Source: Scenedesmus sp. ARA3
Lineage: Eukaryota; Chlorophyta; Chlorophyceae; Sphaeropleales; Scenedesmaceae
Direction: 5' to 3'
NCBI GenBank assembly: GCA_004335835.1
Contig: RWJK01000499.1
Coordinates: forward strand, 18,675 to 82,674
Length of the DNA: 64,000 bases
A program made the position numbers and the translations under genes. Positions 12,050 to 25,197 of the stretch are shown one piece after another. Under the pieces are notes generated by a model. It did no database searches and was not told where the DNA came from. It saw only the letters and a program-made list of their open reading frames with translations. Within the stretch, counting starts at the first letter, position 1; each line of letters begins with the position of its first letter.

Positions 12050-13346
12050 AGCCGCCTGTCGCTGTTATGACGTGTCACACAGGTTGGCAAGGGCTACAGT
12101 CGCCAGAGTCTCTTGATAAAATAAACCTGCAGATTTTGGTCCAAAGTCCCGTGTGTCGTGATGTGTCCACGGCATGACACACGCCGCAGCAGTCACTGCC
12201 AGTCAGGCGGCGATTCTGATGGCGTTGATGCTATGGCTTGATGAGTAACATCATGATGATGATGATGCCAGTCAGGCGGCCTGACTTTGACACCGGCGGT
12301 GCACTTTGTGATTGCAGTGAGATCAGCTAATACTTTTCTGAGTCATGTCCTTACTTTGGTACTCATCATTGCTGTGCTCTGGACAACAGTGGCTGCAGAC
12401 TGGACCACACTGTGGCAGGAAGACCACAAGTTCAGAGCTGAAGTTCATGGAGTTCACCCATGGGTGGCCATGATCATCACTGATTAGCACGAGCATTTCT
12501 TGTTCGCTGACAGCAAGATTGCTTCTATGAGCAGTGACCTTTGCACAGAAGAAGACAGAATATTGCTTCGCTGCTGTGCCGCCAGCCGCTGGCGCGATGC
12601 GTGTGGTCATTCAGCAGCTGAGTCACAGCCCTGCCCGAGCTTTCGCAGCGATACCCAGATCCTGTTCATCTCACAAAGTAGCCAAAATAGAACAAAAACA
12701 AAGTTTCTTTCACAAAATATGCAAACATTGCGAGGCAATTGAGGACAATCTTCTGAAATCACCAATACCTAAACCAGAAGGCGAAAAGGTTACGCCATCA
12801 CCTCTGGCAGGCTGCTACGTCCGCCAGAACACACTTGTTTGAAACAACACAACGGCATTGCATATGGTACCGCAGATCGTTTTGTTCAAGGCCAAAAACA
12901 ATCGAAGTCAGGCTGAGCTGCATTCACCATCCTCTTGTGTTATCGAAGGAACGGCCGATTGAAAGTTAGCATAGTTTACCTGGGTTTCGCGTGCACAGCG
13001 TGGCGTCTTTAGCGGGCACAGGAGCTGTGCGTCATATAAGCTGGAAGGCAGCTTAAAAGGCACCTGTAGCTTGCATCAACCCTTCAGGTGAGCTAGAGAT
13101 TGATGAAGACAATATTGTCCCCGTTGCACGGGCTATGCGTGCCTCAAGAGGCCTGATTCTGCTTTGTATTGCTGTAGCAGCTGCCTATGCTTCCCTCCTC
13201 TTGTGCAGCTTGCTTGTCCTCTTCCTTTGCCTCGGATATTGATGTTCTGGTTAGTAAAGCTACCGCTGCCTCATGTGCATTGATCTAAATGGTGTTTGCC
13301 GCGCCCACTCGTCCTCCCTGCCACACGCCCACGCAGTCCGCCAGCC

Positions 13347-16300
13347 ATGCCGCACAGAGGCTTAGGCCTAGATGAAACGGAGGCGCTCAGCGGTAGCTTC
13401 GCTACCATGCTGACGACACAGGCCTCCACCGAAAACTTCTCAGGCAGCCTGTGTGCAGTATCTCTGGCGACGAACGAAGACGACAGCACCCTCACAGTGG
13501 TTCCTGTGGTCAGCAACGTGAGTTACTTGGCAGGAACCAGCCATCACCCAGCTTGAGTGTGTACCTTGACTGCAACATGCGCCGGGCAGGCAGCTATGGT
13601 GCACCACACAGTGGATGACTCGCTGCTGCCGTTGTTGAACACCCCGCAGGTGGCGCTGTCTGCTGGAAACCCTGCCCCAGCCGCTGACAAGTCAGCCAAC
13701 ACTGCAGCAGCTGGGGAGCGGCGGCGCTTGTTCTTTGCCCAGGCAGCAGCAGATGCAACAGAGGAGCACATAAAGCAGTGGTTCAGCCAGTACGGGCGTG
13801 TAGAGTCTGTGCAGCTGTTCAACGAAGCAACAAACGGCATCAGCAGCGGCTATGGCTATGTAACAATGTCTAGCAACGAGCAGGCGGCAGCAGCACTGGC
13901 AGCAGTGCAGCAGAACCCACAGCTGCAGACACCTGTGGGCTTCCTGAACGTCAGCTGGCCGCTTGACGAGCCAGGTGCAGCAGCACCCACAGCAGCAGCA
14001 GCAGCAGCGGGCACCTCGACAAACCCTATGTCATCTCTAGCAGCGAACGCTGACCGCACGGTGAGCAAGCTGCTGCAGCAACCATTGTGTAGGACATGCC
14101 CTGGTTGTGGATCAAGTCCAGCCAACTAATGAAACATGCGAGCAGCGACAGCAACCTTTGCACAGTATGCACAGTGTGCTGTTGCATCAGCACAGCTTCA
14201 TGTGCCTGCAACGGCGCATGGGGCTGCAGCATCATGTTTCCTTGCATGGCTTCTGTTGCTGACGGGTCCTGCTCCTCCTGCTGCCCCCTCTGCTGCCGCC
14301 GCTGCTGCTGCTGCTGTGCCTTTTGTTTAACTTTCAGCTCTTCTTCGCTAAGGTGCCGCCCACTGCGCTGGCCAGCGAGGTGGAGCTGCTGTTTGGCAGC
14401 TTTGGCAAGCTGGCCGAGGTGAACCTGTTCCGCGCATGGGCAGGAGCCAAACACAGCAAGGTGAGCAGCCACAGCCAGAGAAGCAAGCATACTTGCAGCA
14501 AGCATACCTGCAGCAAGCATACCTGCAGCAGGCACAACTACCGCCAGCACAACTGCTACAGGCGCGCGTGAGGCGGATGTATTGCTTGTAATTACCATCA
14601 GGCAGTTTTTACCGGCTGACCTGTCACCAGTGTTGCAAATCTGCAATTTGGCACACTCGGCTGGACATCTGTGGAAACAACACCTGCCAACCATGACGAA
14701 TCAAGAAGCTGCCATGCTGCAGTGTGTGCCAGCAACTGTGCGTGTGTACTTCACACGCCTCAGCGACTGCCTGCCTAACCGCCTGCCTGCGTCCCGCCCT
14801 GCCTGCTGGCCTGCCTGCGCTTCAGGGCTGCGGCCTGATCACATATGTGGACAGGCAGCGTGCTGCCGTTGCCATCGCGCAGCTGCACGGCAAGTACGTG
14901 TTCCCCGGCAGCGACTGCCCCATTGTGGTGGAGTGGATGGACCTCAAGAAGCAGCGCCCAGTCGGTGGGGATGCGGCTGCTTGCAGGAAGTTACTTTGAA
15001 TCAGCTACTTTGTGTTTTGCTGCATCCAGTTGTTGTGAGTACAGCCGGGGAAAGGATTGTGACTATGTGTCTTCATGTCTACATGCTGCGTTCTGTAAGC
15101 ACCTGGACATGTTTTGATGTTGATGCACTGCGCAGAGGAGTGCTGGGCAGGTGTTGTCAGCTGTGCATTGGTAGGCAAGCCTGCTGTTGGACTTAAGGTG
15201 GCTTCGTCTTCTGCCTGGCACCATACAAGGCAACAACACTCATCCTCCGCGCCCACACCACGCACCAGAAGTGCACATGCTTTCTCTTGCCCCTGACCCC
15301 CCCCCCNATTCCTGCTGCCGCACCTCCATCTGCTGCTGCAGCCCCGCCGCCACCCGCGGACAAGCCGCCGCTGGGCTGTGCGCACGACGCGTACAAGCTG
15401 CTGCTGAGCAACATCCCGCTGTCGGTCAGCGAGGCAGACCTCGCTGCGGTGCTGCGGCAGTACGGCCACGTGGTGCAGCTGGCACTGGCGCCAGACGGCT
15501 CAGGGGTGAGCGCTGCTGCTGCTGCTGCTGCATGTCGTAAAATGATGAATCTATGCAGTAGATGCATGGCTGCGCACCTTCAAGCATTGCTGGAGCAGGA
15601 GATCGTGCTGTGGCGGGCCTGTGTGGAGCTGCGGAGCGCTTCTGATGTGTGCGCCGCTTGCATGGCGTGCTGGTGGAGCAGTGATGGCAGCCGGTGTGTG
15701 TGCCGAGCATCGGCAACTTTTTGCACGTTCTACGCAACGTTGCAGCCTCTGCCCCATGGACACTGCTGCACACACCCACACTGCCTCGACCCGCTGACAC
15801 TCCCTCTGCTGCTGCTGCTGTGCCGTCCTGCAGGCCGCCTCCTCCGGTCACGTGTGGTACGCCACCAAGCAGGCAGCTGACGCGCTGCAGTCGCGCGTCA
15901 AGGCTGAGCCGGTCTGGCTGCGCGACGCACGCACCAACCAGGACTTGGCCTTAGCCGTGAAGCGCGCGCGCAAGCCCGGCATGCTGGGCCCTAGCGGCAA
16001 CAGCTGCATGCCGGGCCGCAACAGGGCGATGACGCCCAACGGCGTCGCGATGAGCAGCAGCAGCAACAGCAGCAGCAGCCTGCTGCCGCTGATGCACTTC
16101 AGCGGCGGCTACGCCGTGGCCAATGATCCCGGCGCGCAGCTTGCGCAGATGCAGGCGGCGGGCCTTGCGCGGATCGGCTCCATGGATGCGTCCATGCTGG
16201 GCCCTGACGTCATCCGGCTGCTGCCGCTGCAGCCGTTGGCTGGTGGTATGCAGCCACAGCAGGGCCTGGCGCCCGGCTACATGGCTGTGGATGTGTGCGA

Positions 16301-17355
16301 GGCGATGCTGGATGCCTCGTATGACCCTGCAGGCCTGGGGCTAGGCGCAACCATGCCTGTGCACCTGCAGCCCTCCATTGCATCGCAGGTAAGGGGCGCT
16401 CCTCGTTAGGTTGCTTCTGCTGCGTCTGTTGCGTCCTGCAATATAGGACACATGCACGTGGTGCTGTATGCTCGGGCTGTGCCTGTAGGTTGCTGGCGGC
16501 TGCTGTCACTGTATTCTGGTTGGTTCTGGCGACACTGCTGCCAGGGGTGTTGTTTTGTGTGATGCAGCAGCTGCATCTTGCCTGACGCCCGTATTGTACG
16601 TGCCTGCCTGCGTTGCCGCCTGTTGTCCCCTGCCCTGCTTCCCTCTTCGGCAGCAGATGGCTAGCCAGATGGCTCTGCAGCGCGCGAGCCAGCAGCAGCG
16701 TGTCACTGCCAACAGCCAGATGTGCCTCGTGCCCAGTGCAGCAATGAGCTCGGGCCAGCACTGCATGTCATCTCCCGCCAACATTCTGGGCGGGCTTGAC
16801 GAGTTCGAAGGGTTTGAAGGCAGCTTCAACATGTCACTGCCACGTGGCGGGCTCGGCATGCCAGGCGCAGCTCAGCAGCAGGTGGTGTCCATGGTGCAGC
16901 AGCCGCTGCTGCAGCAGCAGGCAGCCGGCGCCATGTGGCAGCAGCAGCAGCAGCACGCACGGCCGCAGCCGCAGATGGTGCAGATGAGCCAGTCTCAGCC
17001 GCTGCCGCAGCTGCAGCCCAACCAGCAGCAGCACATGATGGTGCTGCCTCAGAATGCAGCCATGCAGATGCAGCTGCGCCAGCAGCAGCAGCAGGTGCAG
17101 CAGCAGATGCCGCAGCAGTACGCTGCAGGCGCTGGCGCCGGCAGCGTTGGAGGCTACAAGAGTATTGCTGTGCCGATTGAGGCGCACGAGGTGCACCTGA
17201 TTGTGGAGAACCTGGTGTTTTTCTCAGCCCGCAGCGGCGCACAGGTCACAATCACGTCTCTGCCCGGTGCTGCCCTGGCCATCATGATTTCAGGCAGGCC
17301 TGACCAGGTGGCTGCAGCACAATCCCTGCTTGCTGCTGCTCGCAGCAGGGCCTAA
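13347..17355 (+). CDS. CELF/Bruno-like protein: three RRMs and KH-like tail
   Basis: Seven exons: 13347..13517, 13590..14060, 14338..14460, 14826..14964, 15342..15505, 15834..16388 and 16654..17355, giving 774 aa. The start is the first in-frame ATG after a TGA. An alternative exon 2 acceptor at 13650 is also in phase. RRM1 is at about 102-180 (RNP2 LFFAQA, RNP1 GYGYVTMS). RRM2 is at 215-300 (LFFAKV; GCGLITYV; then ALHG/VV-type residues as in CELF proteins). RRM3 is at 320-390 (LLLSNI; SGHVWYAT). A long Gln/Met-rich linker follows. The last 60 residues (VHLIVENLVF, SGAQVTITSLPGAA, ISGRPDQVAAAQSLL) resemble the second half of a KH domain but lack the GXXG loop. Role inferred from the family: binding of U/G-rich RNA to control splicing, stability or translation, as for the C3 subunit of Chlamydomonas CHLAMY1. 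One undetermined base (15307) lies in a C run in intron 4. Confidence 0.85.
15563..15604 (-). repeat. Dispersed repeat family, copy 2 (fragment, intronic)
   Basis: A short core match (TGCGCACCTTCAAGCATTGC on the plus strand) sits in intron 5 of the RRM gene. It carries only the central part of the element. Confidence 0.6.
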
Positions 17356-17473
17356 GCCGGCAGGCCTGGTCAGGTAGCTGCAGCACATCCCCTGCTTGCT
17401 GCTGCACGCAGCAGGGCGCAGTCAGGCAGCTGCAGCGCTGCAGTCCCTGCTTGCAGTTGCCTGGAGCAGGGCC
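17293..17473 (+). repeat. RRM gene C-terminus repeated three times
   Basis: The last coding segment (17293-17352) is followed by copies at 17359-17416 and 17417-17473. The first copy begins two codons after the TAA and stays in frame (GRPGQVAAAHPLLAAARSRA against GRPDQVAAAQSLLAAARSRA), so only the stop codon separates them. Confidence 0.85.
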
Positions 17474-20400
17474 TCAGGTGGCGGCAGTTTTGAGTTGCCT
17501 GGCAGCTGCTGCAGGAGCAGCTGGAGTGAGCTGTGCCTGCAGATGTATTGATTCAAGCCTTGGAGGCATTCGAGACATTGGAGTGCTTGCTTGTCAGGGG
17601 TGTGGGACGGATCCCAGGAGCTGGTGCAGTCGTATCGCGCACGGTGCGGTGCGTGAGAAGCACGTGTCTGCAACTTGCTGAGGGCTGGGTTGATCACAGG
17701 TCTGATTGAGCAGGGCTGCACTGAACTATTCTGTTTCGTGTTTTGGAGTGGGGACGAGGGCCGGGCCGGCGAGCATGGTTGTTGTGTCTGGCAGTTTGCT
17801 GGTGTGATTGTCAGCCGGCAATAGCCAGGCGTGGTGGTGGCTGCAAACCTTGGGTTTTGCCTTGATTGAGGCATTCCAGCACTGGCAAGTAGGTGCTTGC
17901 ACTGCTGAGCGATTGTATCCAGACCTGCCGTGCTTTGCTAGCGCGTACATGCTTCGGCTTCCTGTAGACTGTTGCTGTGCACTACTTGAGGCGCGCTTTA
18001 GCAGCTGACGACACTACTACGTTTGCTTGTACAGGAGGTGTGCTGCAGATGCGTTGAGTGCTGGTGTTGTGAGGCTGGTCAGAAGAGATTCGCTGCTGCT
18101 GCTTTTGCCGTGTGATACTGTGTGCGGGTTGGTGCCCCTAGGCGGGCTGGGATGCTACAATCACTCTAGCCTGGCTGCGTGAGGGGTCAACAGCTTGAGC
18201 AGCCATACCCCAACTTGACATTGTTTCTGACACTAGACACATCCATTGGAGTGGCAACACCAGCATTGATTGCATACACCCTGGCCCGCTCACGGCAACT
18301 AGCAGTGGGCAGGGCATGTTGAGGATGGAGCTTCAGCTGTCAGTGCTTGCTGCAGCTTTGAAAGCTGCAGACACTGGCAAACATGCATTGCATGCTCCGT
18401 AGGCCTGTGCGGTGCATTCCTTCAGTCACATGCGTTGCTGGCTGTGTTGTCTTGCTGTACATGCAGTGCAAGTTTGCGGCTACTGCAGTTGGCAGTGCTG
18501 GGCAGAGCGTGAAAGGCTGAAGCAACAAAGGTGCTGTCACTGCACGTGGCTGGCGCGTTAATGGTGTTCTTGAAACGTGGGTTCCTGCTGTCGTGCTGGT
18601 GCCTGCTTAATCCACACACCTGTTCAACCATCACTGCAGCGTGTGTACGAACTTTCTGATCATCAGCGCAACACGCGCAGCGGTACCCACAGCGATTGGT
18701 GCAGCGTGTTGCCGCACGTCCAATGCGCTGCGCTGTGGTTATCATGCTGCTACGTGTCGCTGTGTTGCATATACCTTGTGCCAAGGCCTGTCACAAATAT
18801 GCTCGACGTGGCTGTCACTAACTGTGAAAGCAGGCAGTGGCACACTGCGCATGTCTCTCAGAGGCTTGCTGTACTAGACCTCGCCTGCCTGGCTTATGTG
18901 TAGAACGGCCATTAAATCTGCAGGCTGCTACTCGCGTTCATGTGCTTGCAGTTGTGCTTGTGCGGCGCATGTTGAATGGGCGGCATTGTGCGCTTGTGGA
19001 CGGGTTTGGTGCATGCTCTTGACGCCGCGTGGAAGCACCAGCAGCAAGGGTGGGACCACGCCGTGTGCTTCAACAGATGCAGGCGACAGGCTCACCTTGC
19101 TGCTTGGAGCATCCAGCAATGCGTGTGTTGTGTGCAGGCCCCTAACTCTGCCCACTGTCAGTGCATGGTTGCATCTACAACAGGGCATGATGCGTTGATT
19201 TCGGTTTGCTTTATTCCGGTTTGCTTGGTCGTGTGTGACGGCTGCATGGTGTTTGTGCGTCGAATGCAGCTGCTGTCGGCGTGCTGCGGCGCAGTGGGCG
19301 CCTGCTCGCCTGACTACGCCTGACGCAAAAGGCTTTGGTGCATATTCTATGCACCAATAGAATATGCATGGCGGCGGTTTCTGGGTGCAGCTAGAAGAGC
19401 TCACCTCAGACTTCGGATGGTGGGCAGTCTGGGTTGTGGAATAGTTCAACTTGAAATAGTACAACTGGCATTGTTGGCAGAGAATGGCTCGCGGCGGGTG
19501 ACAGCTGGTCTGACTGTCATGCAGCCGTGCTGTGCTGGCAGGCTCTGCCGTGGTTGCCACCCATTGATTCAGCAGAGAACAGGCCCTACCTGAATGCCAT
19601 GCGCTGGCGGCTGTCTGGTCCAACAATCTACGTCCGACGCGGTATTGCCATCAACGTTACATGCGCGTTTACTTGTACCGCCCACATCACACCACATGTG
19701 ACGGCAACTGCTTGAGTGGGCACAAGATCATGCATTGCGCCTGGGCTAAGGTGACATGCTGCACTTGCAGACTGCTGCGAGGTAGCACGCATGCGTTCTT
19801 CCCAATGCACTGCTGTGAGACTGGCATCTGAATGTTGCAGTATGCAGCAGCCGCCGCTGCTCTCGTTAACCGTCCTCTGCAGCAGCATGCGGCTGGTGGG
19901 CAGCACTTGCCGAAAGTGGTTGGGCTGGCTTGGGTTGGTTGCGCTGGATGGGCCGGCTCGACCTTTTGTTCGTGTGTGGCGAGGGTTGCTTGATGCGAGG
20001 CTGGCTGGCAGCCATATTTGGGGTTTATGCTGTGCTTATCTGTTGCATTGTGCAGCGGCGTTTACCCCACACGGGGCGCCGCTGCACTCCTGTTAGTCCT
20101 TTTGCTGTCTGCCGCCTTGTTCGCATGTCGTGTTGGTGAGCCGCCAGCATCATGTGCTGTTGACGGCAGTGTACAAACAGCTCTGTCGTTGCTAGGGCCG
20201 CTTGCCGTACCGCTCCGTGTCTGCGGTGTACTGCATTTTGCCAGGCATGCTGCGTATGCATGCTGGGCTTTGAGCTGTTGAGGCTCAAAGCTGAGGCTGA
20301 TACTGTGTACACGTGTACATTCACCCACCCGCTCATTTTCATGTGGGCACTGCTGCTTCGTGCTCGCTCTCACATTGGCGCAGGCCACGCCTGTTGTTGT

Positions 20401-22804
20401 GCTGTGGCCTGGCCCTTTCGACACCTGCTTCATTGAGATGTTTGTCAACTTGCGGTTGCCCCGGAACCGAACATAACAGTTGGTGGAATGCATTGTTGAG
20501 CTTCCGGCGAGCTCCACTTTACTTTACTTGGCCCTTCCCTTTACTTGGCCCTTCCCTCCTTGCAGCCAGGATCTGTTGCTGCATTGCCGCCTGCGGCATC
20601 TGTGAGAGAATAAGCAGCCGCGGGCCGCTGCTGCATTCAGAGCAGCTGCCCACGGCTGAGCTGAGGTGTGTGGTTGCGTGTCTGTGCTGTGGCTTTGTGC
20701 GCACTGTGAGGACATGTGACAGTGCTGTACCCCGTGAGATGGGGGCTTGCGATCACTGCAGGCATGGATGCCATTCAAGGGTAGAGGGCTTTTGATCCTG
20801 TTGTGTATGAGCGCCGATGTGTCCTCGTACTTGCTTTGCACCTGACCAACGCATGCAGGTGATGTTCGTTCGTTCAATGTAACTCCCTATGAATACTCCC
20901 ACTCCTTTTGTGATTTGAAAAACACAGGCCTTCCCAGCTTTCACTGTTGCAGTGTCATCCAGGTTTTAATATCCCGCAATCTGGCCGGCATTAGTGGCAA
21001 GGATTCTCATTGCGCGGCACTGTGCGGCACACACGCACTGTGCGGCACTGTGCGGCACAGCTCCTTGCCGTGTACACTTGTGCATGCATTGATGTTGCCA
21101 AGCAAGGCCGTTTGCACAATTCGAGTGATCGCCGTGCTGCAGCAGTGCCAGGGGCTCACACAAACACATCATAGCGGGGACGTTCCACGCCTGCCGAGCT
21201 TGTTACAAAGACGGCCTTTGTAGGGTGATTCAGCTCCTCAGCTGAGGAGGGTCCTGCAGGACCGTGAGCAGTGCTGCACAGCTGCTCAATTCACAAGGTT
21301 CCAGCATACCAGAGTGTACACGCAGGCCACAACCACGTGCTGCTGACAATCTGGTACAACTTGCGTGGCACACGCAGGCCATCTGCATACGAACCCACGT
21401 AACAGAACGTGTCACAAACACACCGCGACGTCCAAAAGATGCGCATACGCTGCCATGCTGCATGCATTTGTTCACCCGCACAGCGCTGCTGGTGGCGTGC
21501 TGCACCTGGCATGCTGGGTGTGACTGTCAGCTGCATGCTGCGCTGTAGTTGAATCCCACCGCGCACCACCCCCGCAGCCCATGCTGCACTGCATGCGTTT
21601 GATTAACGTAAAAACCCCGTTGCTTCGCCCCTTCCGTGCTGCATGCGTTTAAAAACATAAAACCCCGATGCATCACCTCTTCCTTCACAACAAGCAGTCA
21701 GTAAAGCTGCAAAACTCACACGCAGCGGCCCTGGTACATGGAAGCACAGCAGGCGCCGCTAGAAAAATGCACGGCACAAGGTAAGTATGGATGTGCACCC
21801 TCCGCAGCAAGCCTGCTGAAGGGTGCCAAGGCTGTGCAGTACAGCCGCAGACTTTGCGTGACATTAAACCAACTATCATTTGGATGCATGCATGCAGCGT
21901 GCACAGCAGCAGCCCAAAGCACAAGGGGTGCTGCTAGCAGGCAACACAGCTGCTCTCACTCCGGCCTGCAAGCGGAGCGTGCGGCGCTGAAACTGGTAGT
22001 ACCAATACCCGGATCAGTCAAAGCCTTTTGCCATGCAGCTATCACGTGAGATGCAATGGCCTTGTCATGAGTGCTGAGCCGAGCAACAAGCCTTATTTCT
22101 GCCATGAACCTCAAAAGATGAGCCATGCGTGCAAAACTGCCATGAACTGCAGAAGATGAGCCATGCGTGCAAAACTCAAACCTTCTTTCCTTCTATCCGT
22201 GGGTGAGCCTCCCACATCAAATCTTTGCAACACACACATGCACCATCCCATTCCGCCACAGCCCAAAACAAGTATTGTACATAAGGCCAAATGCTGTACG
22301 TAACAGTTGCGGAAGCACCAAAGCGCGGGCTGTCGTGTAAGTAGGGAGGATATGCAGGATGCAGCTTCATCTCGCTGCGTGCCGTGAAGCCAAAAACGCG
22401 CCACACAGCTCATGTACGCAACTTCCGCGGCATGCCACAATTTAGGGGTGTCGGAAAAACACTCGCCAAGTTCTGTCTGGTCAAACTGAAAAAGCCACAG
22501 CTTCAAACTGCACAACAAACTCCCGTAGCAGCCACAGCACCGCCACTGTTGAAAGACCGTCTCAAGGTTATTCCCCAAATCATTAACGCCGTTGCAGGCT
22601 TTTCAGTAACACCTTTGTAATAGCTCAAACTGGATCAATCTCTTCCTCAGCACCTGCACAGCACCGCCTGCTGCTGCAGCATCTGGTCCTCGCACATCAT
22701 TCTCTTTGCTGCTCCAAGCCATACTTGCACATCTGGGGACATTTGCTGCTGTGGCTCATTTTAAATGTTATAACAAAGCCGCAGAGCTCGCCAGAGGTAA
22801 CTTT
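17474..22804. other. Gene-poor 5.3-kb region
   Basis: I find no exon chain with coding character. Scattered open frames of up to about 230 codons have Cys/His/Ser-rich, unconserved translations typical of TGC-rich non-coding DNA. It probably includes the 3' UTRs of the two convergent neighbours. Small tandem repeats lie at 20515-20560, 21000-21060, 21590-21670 and 22100-22174. Confidence 0.5.
22100..22174. repeat. Two-copy 38-bp tandem repeat
   Basis: Units at 22100-22137 and 22138-22174 share AAGATGAGCCATGCGTGCAA and begin GCCATGAAC. The sequence is non-coding. Confidence 0.8.
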
Positions 22805-25197
22805 TTACTTGGCTGGTGGCAGGGGCAGGAACGGGCCGAGCACCACCTTGCCGCCAACATACCTGATGCTCTGGTACGCGGTGTTGTCGGGGATCAGGTC
22901 GCCAGTGGCATCAAACTTGATGTTGCCACTGACACCGGCTGCAGCAGCAGGCAGCAGCAGCAGCAGCAGCAGCTCGCGGAAGCGGTCCCTGGTGTAAAAA
23001 GGCTAGCCACATGCCACGCGCGCGGATGGGCGGAACACTCGCATACTGCATTGCGAGCGGCTTGACAAGCAGCCGCATGCATTGCAGGGAGCGCAAGCAG
23101 CAAAACAGCTGGCAGCTGGGTGTAGCTCTATGGCAACAGCCTGCGCGCAAGCAGGCAACAAGCCACCAGCAGCAACTGCAGTGCGCTCCCAGCCCTGTCC
23201 ATCTAAGCTGCATGCATCACGAGCTCTGCCGGATTGCCCCGCTAGGGTGCTCACCTTTGATGTTGGCTTTGATCGCTGACTGGAGGCTGATTGCTTTCGG
23301 AAGCTCAGATTTGCTATCCATCGCGTAGCCGATCATCAGTGCATTTAAAGCGTCAAACGCGTGCGCAGCATGCCCAGTGTACGAGTCGTTTGTGAAGGCC
23401 TTATACTTGGCCCTGAACGCCCCGGTGCCCTGGTTGTAGGCTGTGGCCTGAAGCTTGCTGAGCAGTGCAGGGCTGCCATCCAATCCAGCCACAAGGCTTG
23501 GGAGGTCTGGGTTGAGCTGAGCATCGCCTGCAAAGATGGCTGGCCTGAAAGTTGGGATTGCTGCACCAGCAGCCAAGAACTCCGCCACCCTGCAAGGCAT
23601 TGTGATTGTGGCAGCAGTGAACAGGCAGCAGGGATTAGCGGAGAGATTAGCGGACGGTGGTGAGGATGGTGCTGCCAGTGTTACTTTCATGGCTAACAGT
23701 GTTACTTTGTTGGCTGACGGTGACGGCTGGCGGTGCCTTATGGCTGGCCGTGCCACATGGCTGGCGGTGCCTCAGGCGACTGACGGTGCCACATGACAGT
23801 CAGGAGCAATGCAGTCAGCATGCCAGCGGGGCAGGTCAACAAACAGTCCAGTGGCATGTGCAAAGCTGATTCGATGAACTTCTGCTTGTACACAATGGCA
23901 GCAGAAGCAGCAGCAGTAGCAGCTGTGGCAGCATTGCCAGCAGCAACAGCCGTGCTCACCAGGTGTTGTTGTTCGTGGCAATCACCACCCTGGTTGCAGT
24001 GGAGTTGGCAAGCTCTGTCGCAATGCTCTTTGCATTGGTGGGGGTCACCGTCCTGTTAAACCTGATCCTGCCAGTAAGTTTCTTGTAGGCCACCGCAAAG
24101 CCATCAGCCAGGCCTTGACCATACGTGTTGGCCTCGTAAACGAGCACCACAGGAATCGCCTTCTTGATGGTGGTGGTGTTGCCCCTCACAAGGACCGCAA
24201 GGATGCGGCTCTGGAACCTGTCTGGTGCAACCGTCTGCAGCAGCAGCAGCATTCACGAGTTCGGACAGATCACGCAGACATGCACAGCAGAGGTTTGTCA
24301 AGTGCGAGGCCAGGAATGCCTTCGCACGCAGCAGTGCAGCGAAATCCGCAGTGCCTGCAAGAAGCAGGTGCTTGGTCTTGTGCATGCAGCTTTGTGCGCA
24401 GATCATGCCAGCACAGCAGCGGCAGCAGCAGCAGCAGCAGCAGCAGCAGTGGTCCAGCACACGGCACCCCAGCCTGACCAGCTGTCATCTACCCCGCTCA
24501 CTATACCTCTGGCTACGCGAATACTGCACGGCCAGCTGCTTGTACAGTGGCTGCCATGCAAGCTGGTTGGCAAAGCAGCATGCACGGCCATGATCTTGTG
24601 TCCAGGCTGGATCCATGCATGCTGTGCTTGAGATGCGTCACCCGTGCAGGGGCTTTAGAGGCAGATGCCTAGGGTTAGCTGCAACTCTCTTCTTACCCTG
24701 AGGAAGTTGTCTCCTGCGATGGTGAGTTTGTCTGAGGTTGAAGAGGGGCTCATGAGCAGAATGGGGTTGAGTGCATCCTTTGCAGCCAAGCTGGCAGAGC
24801 TGCACACATCACCAATGACAGCCACGACGCCTGCATTTTTGAGCTCAGCAGCAGCAGCAGCCGAGTTGTTTGCGTTGCACCCCGTGTCCTTGCAGGACAG
24901 CTCAAAGGACAGCTTCGGTAAGCGAAACTTGTCTTCTGCGGCTATGGCATTGATGGCCATGATGATGCCGTTGCGTGCTGCGTTGCCCTTGACTGCGTTG
25001 TCGCCGCTGAACGGCAGGATGCAGCCAATCTTGACGGTTCCCTCAGCTCCTTGCCTTGTGAGCTTGAATTCAGCCCATGGCGGGATAACCGCTTCAGGAT
25101 CAGCCTGGCTTGCAGAAAGCGCTGCCAGCGCTGCCAGCAGGCAGCAGACCAGAGCAGGGGAGCGAGGCATCTCGCGTGGCTTGGCGTAGCGCGGCAC
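22805..25197 (-). CDS. Secreted Leu/Ile/Val-binding-type periplasmic protein
   Basis: Four exons: 25197 (preferred ATG 25170)..24697, 24234..23960, 23589..23255 and 22938..22805, giving 405 aa from 25170. From that ATG the protein starts with a textbook signal peptide (MPRSPALVCCLLAALAALSA). The body follows the type I periplasmic-binding fold of LivJ/LivK (Peripla_BP_6): VKIGCILPFSGDNAVKG, VVAVIGDVCSSAS, ILLMSPSSTSDKLT, VYEANTYGQGLADGFA, then HAFDALNALMIGYAM. In bacteria these proteins deliver branched-chain amino acids or related solutes to ABC importers; the same fold forms ligand domains of class C receptors. No membrane anchor is visible, so a soluble extracellular or lumenal protein is inferred. 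Its ligand is unknown. Bacterial-style architecture with four introns suggests an old gene transfer. Nothing nearby encodes a transporter partner. Confidence 0.88.

Larger units (their letters stand above)
10488..13346. other. Divergent intergenic region with repeat-element copy
   Basis: This 2.9-kb stretch lies between the divergent starts of ERCC8 and the RRM gene and should contain both promoters. It holds a dispersed-repeat copy (11485-11616), a long minus-strand open frame (11135-12049, treated separately) and a short perfect hairpin at 11357-11374. Other open frames are unconvincing. Confidence 0.5.

Noticed and set aside
16826..17242. Ala-rich minus-strand open frame
   Set aside because: Mirror image of CAG/CAA runs in the last exon of the RRM gene.
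18928..19626. 232-codon minus-strand open frame
   Set aside because: The translation is Cys/His/Thr-rich with no domain, splice support or codon bias like neighbouring genes.
20062..20517. 151-codon minus-strand open frame
   Set aside because: No signal of coding selection; surrounded by short imperfect repeats.
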